A stretch of DNA of 5,343 bases from an uncultured Ruminococcus sp. Lineage in GTDB: Bacteria; Bacillota; Clostridia; Oscillospirales; Ruminococcaceae. The stretch lies in contig CAMOEP010000184.1 in assembly GCA_946612185.1 (NCBI GenBank), positions 1 through 5,343 of the forward strand, given 5' to 3'. Shown here in pieces: positions 1 to 4,855 of this stretch. The notes beneath the pieces were generated by a model that was not told where the DNA came from, searched no databases, and worked only from the letters and a program-made list of their open reading frames with translations. Every line of letters starts with the position of its first letter. Position 1 is the stretch's first letter. A program made the position numbers and the translations under genes.

Positions 1-30
1 GTAAGCGAGCGTAAGCAAGCGTCAACGTGA
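1..30. repeat. Short imperfect 10-mer tandem repeat at window edge
   Basis: Positions 1-10 and 11-20 are the same 10-mer (GTAAGCGAGC and GTAAGCAAGC) with one mismatch. Positions 21-30 (GTCAACGTGA) are a much weaker third copy. The repeat may continue to the left of the window. Read in frame 1 it gives nine codons and then TGA at 28-30, so it could also be the last codons of an upstream plus-strand gene. The sequence here is too short to choose between the two. Confidence 0.3.
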
Positions 31-81
31 GAAGCGGTCAAGCTGGCTCAGCTTGGGCTAACGTATTTTCTCGCAAACTCC

Positions 82-110
82 TTGACATTTAGCAGGAAAA
101 GTTATATAAT
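82..110 (+). promoter_or_regulatory. Consensus SigA promoter of the ppk1-pssA operon
   Basis: A perfect -35 box, TTGACA (82-87), is followed after exactly 17 bp by a perfect -10 box, TATAAT (105-110). No extended -10 TG is present. Transcription should start about 7 nt after the -10 box, near 116-118, which leaves a leader of about 80 nt before the ppk1 start codon at 198. A full match to both hexamers at optimal spacing predicts strong housekeeping (SigA/Sigma-70) transcription unless it is repressed. The start site is inferred from spacing. Confidence 0.85.
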
Positions 111-119
111 AATTATATA
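103..119. promoter_or_regulatory. AT-rich perfect palindrome over the -10 box and start site
   Basis: Positions 103-110 (TATATAAT) and 112-119 (ATTATATA) are perfect reverse complements around a single central base at 111. The left arm contains the -10 hexamer and the right arm reaches the predicted start site. The same symmetry puts a TATAAT on the minus strand at 117-112, but no matching minus-strand -35 is visible 17 bp further on. It could be an operator, a site that melts easily, or simply a by-product of an AT-rich start region. That the dyad exists is certain; a regulatory role is only possible. Confidence 0.4.
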
Positions 120-129
120 TGTATGTATT

Positions 130-148
130 GTCGCCGTTCTGCGGCGGC
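130..148 (+). other. GC-rich hairpin in the ppk1 leader RNA
   Basis: Positions 130-136 pair with 142-148 to give a 7-bp stem, six Watson-Crick pairs and one G-U, closed by a 5-nt loop (TTCTG). It lies in the predicted leader about 50 nt before the start codon. No T-run follows, so it is not an intrinsic terminator. No second structure around the Shine-Dalgarno site is obvious, and the leader does not resemble a riboswitch class I recognise. A role in protecting the 5' end of the mRNA is possible but unproven. Confidence 0.4.
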
Positions 149-187
149 TGGTTCGGCTCATTCACCCACTTTTCCACCTACAAGATT

Positions 188-192
188 GGAGA
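188..192 (+). promoter_or_regulatory. Shine-Dalgarno site that fixes the ppk1 start
   Basis: GGAGA lies 5 nt before the ATG at 198. The open frame runs back to an ATG at 123, but that codon has no Shine-Dalgarno site and falls only about 6 nt after the predicted transcription start. The site therefore supports translation from 198. Confidence 0.8.
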
Positions 193-197
193 TAATT

Positions 198-2378
198 ATG
201 GAATATCTCGAAAACAGAGAGCTTTCCTGGCTTAAATTCAATAAACGTGTCATAGATGAGGCTGTCGCCCCGGAGAACCCTCTCCTTGAAAGGCTCTCTT
301 TCTCAGCTATCTACCAGAGTAATATGGACGAATTCTTCATGGTCAGAGTCGGCTCTATCACCGAGGACGCTAAGTCCCATAAGAAAAAAGACGGCAAGTC
401 CGGTCTTTCACCTTCTCAGGTGCTTGATGTTATTTTCACCACCGTCCGCAGACAACAGGTCTGTGCTGAGGAGGCTTACCACAAAACCTTCGCTGACCTC
501 GCTCCTTTCGGCTTTGAACACGTCGCTTTCAATAACGCTTCCCCCGAAGAACAAGCCTTCCTGGAACTGTACTTCAAGCGTGAGATAAAGCCCTTTATTT
601 CCGGCATGGTCATCAACGATAAGCTGCCTTTCCCTTTCCTTAAAAATAAGGAACTCTACGTCGCTGTTCAGCTTAGTGCCAAGAAGAATATCGCTATCGG
701 CATTATCCCAGTTTCCCATGAGAACAGCCAGCGTATCATTTCCCTGGGTAAGGGCGGAAAACGCTTTATCCTCGAAGAAGAAGTTATCATGCAGTTCGCT
801 CACCTTATGTTCAAGGGCTACAAAGTCCAGGACAGAACGGTCATGCGCATAACAAGAAGCGCCGATATCATGGCTTCCGGACGTGGCGCTCAGTTCCGTG
901 AACGTATGGAGGAACTGGTGATCAAGCGCTCAAAACTCTCCGCCGTCCGCCTGGAAATTACCGGAGAATTCAGCCGCCATGCCCTCGACTACATATGCCG
1001 TAAGCTGAAACTCAAAAACGACAGGGTATTTTCTTCTCATATACCCCTCGACCTTTCCTACCTCTACCAGCTTCAGGAACTCGACCCCGACCCTCAGCTT
1101 CACTTTGCTCCAAGACTGCCTGTGAAGTCCGCTTCCCTTATCGAGTCACGTTCCGTATTCTCTCAGGTCAAGGCTAAGGATATCCTCCTTGCTTACCCCT
1201 TTGAGTCCATGACAGCTTCGTTTATCCGCCTGCTGGAGGAGTCCGCACAAGACCCGAAGGTGGTATCTATCAAGATAACTCTCTACCGCCTTGCACGCAA
1301 CAGCAAGGTCATCAGCGCACTTTGTACCGCTGCTGAAAACGGCAAGGAAGTTCTCGTTATGATAGAGCTGCGTGCAAGATTTGATGAAGCTAATAATATC
1401 GAATGGTCGAAAATACTCCAGAAAGCCGGCGTGAAAGTCATCTACGGCCCGAAGGATTACAAGGCGCACTCAAAGCTGCTCCTCATAACCCGCAAGGCTC
1501 AGGGCGGCGGCTACGACTACGTTACTCAGGTGGGTACAGGCAACTACAACGAGAAAACTTCCCGCATATATACCGACCTTATGCTCCTGACCGCCGACAG
1601 AACTATCGCTGCTGATGCTTCAAAGGTATTTGACAGCCTTGTGGCAGGTTCGTTCGTTCCTGACCCGGCTAAGCTTCTGGTATCGCCGCTGGCGCTGCGT
1701 CCGCAGATACTCGCCATGATCGACGACCAGATCGCTATCGCAAAAAACGGTGGCAATGGCTACGTTGCGGCTAAGATAAACTCCCTTAACGACGGCACTA
1801 TTATCCGAAAGCTGGTGGAAGCTTCTCAGGCTGGCGTTAAGATAGAACTGGTTGTCCGTGGAATATGCTGCATCATCGCAGGCGTGCCAGGATATACCGA
1901 GAATATCACCGTCCGCAGTATCGTGGGCAGATTCCTGGAACACAGCCGTATATTCATATTCGGCGCAGAGGGAGTTTCCCAGAAGATATACATCGGCTCG
2001 GCTGATTTCATGAGCCGGAACACTGTCCGCCGTGTTGAGGTGGCTGCTCCGGTGGAGGACGAAAAGCTGAAAAAACAGATAAGGGAAATGTTCGCAATAC
2101 TTATGGCGGATAACGTCAAAGCTCGTGTGATGCTCCCTGACGGCTCTTACGTCCACGCTGAACCAGCCGAGGGCGAGGAGCGTATCAATGCTCAGGAAGT
2201 ACTTTTCGACAAGGCTGCTGAGCGTCTGCACGAAAAGCAGGTAAAGCAGGAAAGACTGCGCAAAAACCGTGAAAAGGGTGCGGCAGAAAAGACTAAGAAG
2301 TCCGCTGCTAAAAAATCACCTGCTCCTAAAAAGCCACGGAAGAAAAAGTCCGCTGATAAAGACGATGCGGCAGATTAA
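198..2378 (+). CDS. ppk1: Polyphosphate kinase 1 (Ppk1)
   Basis: Ppk1 reversibly transfers the terminal phosphate of ATP to a growing inorganic polyphosphate chain (EC 2.7.4.1), through a phosphohistidine intermediate. The protein is 726 residues; the family is usually about 690-720. The N domain opens with ENRELSWLKFN (5-15) and SNMDEFF (41-47). The head domain covers roughly 105-315, and the two phospholipase-D-like catalytic domains roughly 320-500 and 500-665. The autophosphorylated histidine is His424 in AHSKLLLITR, matching E. coli His435, and the second histidine is His582 in FLEHSRIF (E. coli His592). Arg364 (TLYR), Arg394 (ARFDE), Tyr458 (RIYTD) and Arg554 (VVRG) match the magnesium- and ATP-contacting residues Arg375, Arg405, Tyr468 and Arg564 of E. 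coli. All key residues are present, so the enzyme should be active. Residues 676-726 form an extra Lys/Arg-rich tail. It is first in an operon with pssA. Confidence 0.97.
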   Translation: MEYLENRELSWLKFNKRVIDEAVAPENPLLERLSFSAIYQSNMDEFFMVRVGSITEDAKSHKKKDGKSGLSPSQVLDVIFTTVRRQQVCAEEAYHKTFADLAPFGFEHVAFNNASPEEQAFLELYFKREIKPFISGMVINDKLPFPFLKNKELYVAVQLSAKKNIAIGIIPVSHENSQRIISLGKGGKRFILEEEVIMQFAHLMFKGYKVQDRTVMRITRSADIMASGRGAQFRERMEELVIKRSKLSAVRLEITGEFSRHALDYICRKLKLKNDRVFSSHIPLDLSYLYQLQELDPDPQLHFAPRLPVKSASLIESRSVFSQVKAKDILLAYPFESMTASFIRLLEESAQDPKVVSIKITLYRLARNSKVISALCTAAENGKEVLVMIELRARFDEANNIEWSKILQKAGVKVIYGPKDYKAHSKLLLITRKAQGGGYDYVTQVGTGNYNEKTSRIYTDLMLLTADRTIAADASKVFDSLVAGSFVPDPAKLLVSPLALRPQILAMIDDQIAIAKNGGNGYVAAKINSLNDGTIIRKLVEASQAGVKIELVVRGICCIIAGVPGYTENITVRSIVGRFLEHSRIFIFGAEGVSQKIYIGSADFMSRNTVRRVEVAAPVEDEKLKKQIREMFAILMADNVKARVMLPDGSYVHAEPAEGEERINAQEVLFDKAAERLHEKQVKQERLRKNREKGAAEKTKKSAAKKSPAPKKPRKKKSADKDDAAD

Positions 2379-2390
2379 TGATAGATAATT

Positions 2391-2394
2391 GAGG
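2391..2394 (+). promoter_or_regulatory. Shine-Dalgarno site that fixes the pssA start
   Basis: GAGG lies 7 nt before the ATG at 2402. A TTG two codons earlier, at 2396, is only 1 nt from this site and so is an unlikely start. No promoter is visible in the 23-nt gap after ppk1, so translation initiates on the shared mRNA. Confidence 0.75.
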
Positions 2395-2401
2395 ATTGAA
2401 T

Positions 2402-3046
2402 ATGATTGGTTTTTACAATTATACCGTCATTCTGACATACCTGAGCCTTTTATCGTCGGTTCTGGGAATGTTCTTCGCAATGGGAATGGCTGACGGTAAG
2501 CCCCACCCGGCGTATGCGATAATATGCCTTATGGTATCGGGGCTATGTGATATGTTCGACGGAAAAGTCGCACGAACGAAAAAGAACCGCACGGAAAGTG
2601 AGAAGCAGTTCGGTATACAGATAGACTCTCTGTGCGACTGTGTATGCTTCGGGGTATTGCCTTCGGTGATAGGTTACTCCATTGGTATGAACAGTTGGTG
2701 CGACGTGCCCATACTTCTGCTCTTTCCTTTGTGTGCGGTGATAAGACTTGCCTACTTCAACGTTACCGAGGAGGAGCGTCAGAAAAGTACCACTGACGTG
2801 CGTAAGGTCTATGAAGGACTGCCTGTAACAAGTGTGGCTCTGATACTTCCGCTTATCTACAGTTTCCACAAGGACATCGGTGACGAATGGTTTCCGGAGG
2901 TATATGGCGGAGCGCTCCTGCTTATTGCGATAGCGTTCATTACCAGGTTCAAGCTGAAGAAGCCAGGCATCAAGACGATGTTCTCCTTCATCGGCATCGG
3001 ACTTCTGGAACTTATCTGGATGGCGTACAAGACCAAAATGAAGTGA
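2402..3046 (+). CDS. pssA: CDP-diacylglycerol--serine O-phosphatidyltransferase (PssA)
   Basis: This integral membrane enzyme joins CDP-diacylglycerol and L-serine to give phosphatidylserine and CMP (EC 2.7.8.8), the first committed step to phosphatidylethanolamine. The protein is 214 residues. It carries the CDP-alcohol phosphatidyltransferase motif: Asp50-x2-Asp53-Gly54-x2-Ala57-Arg58, then Gly71-x3-Asp75-x3-Asp79. All four metal-binding aspartates are present. The stretch between Ala-Arg and Gly is 12 residues instead of the usual 8-9, and is hydrophilic (TKKNRTESEKQF). RLAYFNV (115-121) and YEGLPVTS (137-144) are typical of the serine branch of the family. Hydrophobic segments near 7-29, 37-52, 80-96, 102-119, 140-155, 168-181 and 192-209 fit a polytopic membrane protein. 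It follows ppk1 by 23 nt and is probably cotranscribed. Its product is the substrate of the convergent psd. A phosphatidylglycerol-type transferase is less likely but not excluded by sequence alone. Confidence 0.9.
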   Translation: MIGFYNYTVILTYLSLLSSVLGMFFAMGMADGKPHPAYAIICLMVSGLCDMFDGKVARTKKNRTESEKQFGIQIDSLCDCVCFGVLPSVIGYSIGMNSWCDVPILLLFPLCAVIRLAYFNVTEEERQKSTTDVRKVYEGLPVTSVALILPLIYSFHKDIGDEWFPEVYGGALLLIAIAFITRFKLKKPGIKTMFSFIGIGLLELIWMAYKTKMK

Positions 3047-3057
3047 TAAAACATAAA

Positions 3058-3096
3058 AACCGTCCGGTTCTGCCAATGAACCGGACGGTTATTTTT
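3058..3096. terminator. Bidirectional intrinsic terminator between pssA and psd
   Basis: Positions 3058-3070 and 3078-3090 form a perfect 13-bp GC-rich stem with a 7-nt loop (TGCCAAT). On the plus strand the stem is followed by A and five Ts (3091-3096). On the minus strand it is followed by TTTATGT, after the T-rich base of the stem, so it can stop both transcripts. It begins 11 nt after the pssA stop codon. The psd stop codon (3097-3095) lies only 4 nt from the stem base on the other side. The pairing is read directly; function in both directions is inferred from the convergent genes. Confidence 0.92.
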
Positions 3097-3961
3097 ATGC
3101 TGTGGCGGCTATTCCTATCTTTTCGCCGTATTTGACGATAGTCTCATAGTTTTCGTTGGTATTCCGGATAAGGTCACGGTCTGGCAGCACTCTGCCTTTC
3201 TCAAAAAGCAGTACTATCGTCGAACCGCCGAACTCAAACATTCCCTTTTCCTCACCACGGCGGAAGTGGTACTCGTTATGATGATTGCATATCCTGCCCA
3301 CCATCATCGCTCCCACCTCGACCTGAACCACGTCACCGAAATTGTCCGTATGCAGGACGGTATACTCCCGGCTGTTGCGCTTGTAGATATTGTACCGGCG
3401 CAGGGCTATGGGGTTAACGGTGTGGAGTTCGCCTTTTATGAAGGTATTTCCGGTCTTGTTGCCGCCGTCTATGTAGCAGTAGCGGTGGTAGTCGTCCACC
3501 TCAAGCCGGAATATCATGCAGTATCCGCCCACGAACCTCCTTGCAAGGAAGTCGTTCTTCACAAGGTCGCATACCCTGTACCTTGACCCCTTGATGCGGA
3601 AGATACTGCTGTCCTCTATCTCATACACCGAAAGCTTTGAGTCGCAGGGACTTATCAGGTGGGTAGGTTCAGTATCCACCGGTCGCCTGTCCGGTTTTAT
3701 CTTCCGGGTGAAGAATTCGTTGTATGAGCGGAATCGCTTCATTATGTACTGTGAGGTGTCGATATGGTTATCCCGTATGAACTTCCTGATAAGGGGCTTC
3801 GAGAAACTTGAATCCATAAAGTCGCCTACTGCCTTTGATACTATCGGCATTGTGAGGACTTTCAGAAGCCGTCTGCCGTCGGAAGTGCCGTACAGTTTTT
3901 TCAGCAGTTCATTCTGTTTTTCGTTGGTTACAACCACATCGCCTTTTCTGTTCTTAATCAT
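3095..3961 (-). CDS. psd: Phosphatidylserine decarboxylase proenzyme (Psd)
   Basis: Psd decarboxylates phosphatidylserine to phosphatidylethanolamine at the membrane (EC 4.1.1.65). It is made as a proenzyme that cleaves itself and turns the new N-terminal serine of the small alpha chain into a pyruvoyl cofactor. The protein is 288 residues. The self-cleavage motif is Gly245-Gly246-Ser247-Thr248, so Ser247 should become the pyruvoyl group, leaving a beta chain of 246 residues and an alpha chain of about 42. Asp107 (SPCDSKL) and His159 (DDYHRYCYIDGG) complete the Asp-His-Ser self-processing triad known from E. coli Psd. RSYNEFFTRK (78-87) is a family signature. GGST replaces the LGST of E. coli and resembles the yeast Psd2 form. 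The ATG at 3961 is chosen because AGGGG (3973-3969) precedes it by 7 nt; a longer frame back to 4012 would overlap the upstream gene. It is last in its operon. Confidence 0.95.
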   Translation of the reverse strand: MIKNRKGDVVVTNEKQNELLKKLYGTSDGRRLLKVLTMPIVSKAVGDFMDSSFSKPLIRKFIRDNHIDTSQYIMKRFRSYNEFFTRKIKPDRRPVDTEPTHLISPCDSKLSVYEIEDSSIFRIKGSRYRVCDLVKNDFLARRFVGGYCMIFRLEVDDYHRYCYIDGGNKTGNTFIKGELHTVNPIALRRYNIYKRNSREYTVLHTDNFGDVVQVEVGAMMVGRICNHHNEYHFRRGEEKGMFEFGGSTIVLLFEKGRVLPDRDLIRNTNENYETIVKYGEKIGIAATA

Positions 3962-3968
3962 AACTATT

Positions 3969-3973
3969 CCCCT
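3969..3973 (-). promoter_or_regulatory. Shine-Dalgarno site that fixes the psd start
   Basis: AGGGG on the minus strand lies 7 nt before the ATG at 3961, inside the 19-nt gap after the DUF2262 gene. It decides for that start over an in-frame ATG 51 nt further upstream. Confidence 0.8.
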
Positions 3974-3980
3974 GTGATGC

Positions 3981-4850
3981 TCAGCCCTCAAGCCTTGCTG
4001 TCTGAACTCCATTTTCCATAGAGCCGTATACTGCTATATCATGTCCCAGGAACATATTATCGTCCCCGTACTTGAACATATACTCTCCCATGTGGTCAAC
4101 CACAAGTATGCCAGGAGTTATACGGCTTGCAAATTCATCCTCGGTAATATAATGTATATCACGTTTTTCACGCCAGTCATTTGCCAGAGATGTAAGCTGT
4201 CCGGCGGCAAAGCGGCGTATCTTTTTATCCCAGTCACGCTGCTGGCGGACTATATCCGCTGCGATATCAACAGCGTGCTGCTGTGAGGCAGGGTCGAAGA
4301 TATCCGCCTGTATGGTAACGACTATTTTTGTATTGCGCCATTTCACCACCTGACAGAAGGAAGCGTCCTGCTTATCAAGGGTAAGTCTGCCCAGGACATC
4401 GTTTTCGATAACAACGTCCTTGCGGTAATCGTCAGCCACGGATTCCAGCCAGGGCTGAGATGCGCCACGCTCCAGCACTTCCAGTACATATATCAGCCTT
4501 ACCGGGTCTGTTCTGTTGTAGAAACTTTCATGCAGCCTTGCCCGGATACGGTAAACCGTCAGGTCACCGAAACGGCGCAGGGAACTTTTCATCTTATACC
4601 ATACAGGTACCCAGATAAGCTTGATATCGCCCATTTCGCCAATGACCTGCTTTTTCCCGTCGGAACTTACTATGGCAAGTGCAAGTTTACTGTTGGTCAT
4701 AGTCCTGTGGTCTTCACGGACTTTGGTATACGCCGGAACATCGCTTGTAAGCACGAACATTTCGGTAATATTCTTGTCATAGAGCAGTTTCATTTCATCA
4801 GGTATCTTTCCCGACCTGAACCGTCTTTCATTAAATAAAGCGTCCTGCAT
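3981..4850 (-). CDS. DUF2262 domain protein of unknown function
   Basis: The C-terminal half, about residues 147-289, looks like the DUF2262 family. It has GRLTLDK (154-160), then WDKKIRRFAAGQL (207-219), LANDW (222-226), ITEDEF (235-240), and YMFKYGDDNMFLGHDIAVYG (257-276) near the end. The family has no established biochemical role that I know of. The N-terminal half (1-146) is mixed alpha/beta in character, with KLIWVPVW and FGDLTVYRIRARLH, and I do not recognise it. No signal peptide or membrane segment is visible, so the protein is probably cytoplasmic. With the ATG at 4850 it is 289 residues and starts 5 nt after the stop of the activase-like gene. A GTG at 4859 would add three residues and overlap that stop by 4 nt. 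Neither start has a good Shine-Dalgarno site, so translational coupling is likely. psd follows 19 nt later. Confidence 0.8.
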   Translation of the reverse strand: MQDALFNERRFRSGKIPDEMKLLYDKNITEMFVLTSDVPAYTKVREDHRTMTNSKLALAIVSSDGKKQVIGEMGDIKLIWVPVWYKMKSSLRRFGDLTVYRIRARLHESFYNRTDPVRLIYVLEVLERGASQPWLESVADDYRKDVVIENDVLGRLTLDKQDASFCQVVKWRNTKIVVTIQADIFDPASQQHAVDIAADIVRQQRDWDKKIRRFAAGQLTSLANDWREKRDIHYITEDEFASRITPGILVVDHMGEYMFKYGDDNMFLGHDIAVYGSMENGVQTARLEG

Positions 4851-4855
4851 AATTA

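Noticed and set aside
38..68. Hairpin 38-56 plus TATTTTCT as an upstream gene terminator
   Set aside because: The stem is short, includes a G-U pair, and the T-rich stretch begins about 7 nt after it instead of directly behind it.
112..117. Divergent minus-strand promoter from the mirrored TATAAT
   Set aside because: No -35-like hexamer lies 16-18 bp away on that strand (135-140 reads AGAACG), and no minus-strand gene follows it.
123..197. N-terminal extension of Ppk1 by 25 residues from an ATG at 123
   Set aside because: There is no Shine-Dalgarno site, the codon sits about 6 nt from the predicted transcription start, the extra residues do not look like Ppk1, and the ATG at 198 has a good GGAGA site and begins at the conserved N-domain.
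111..197. Riboswitch in the ppk1 leader
   Set aside because: Only one small hairpin is visible, with no recognisable aptamer core, terminator or antiterminator pair.
1620..2231. 203-codon open frame on the minus strand inside ppk1
   Set aside because: It lies wholly antisense to the conserved C-terminal catalytic domain of Ppk1, has no recognisable domain, and is best explained as a codon-use shadow.
2543..3076. 177-codon minus-strand frame over pssA
   Set aside because: It is antisense to conserved PssA motifs, would start inside the terminator stem, and resembles no known protein.
3962..4012. Longer Psd starting at the in-frame ATG at 4012
   Set aside because: It would overlap the DUF2262 gene by 32 nt, and the strong AGGGG site sits at the right distance from the ATG at 3961 instead.
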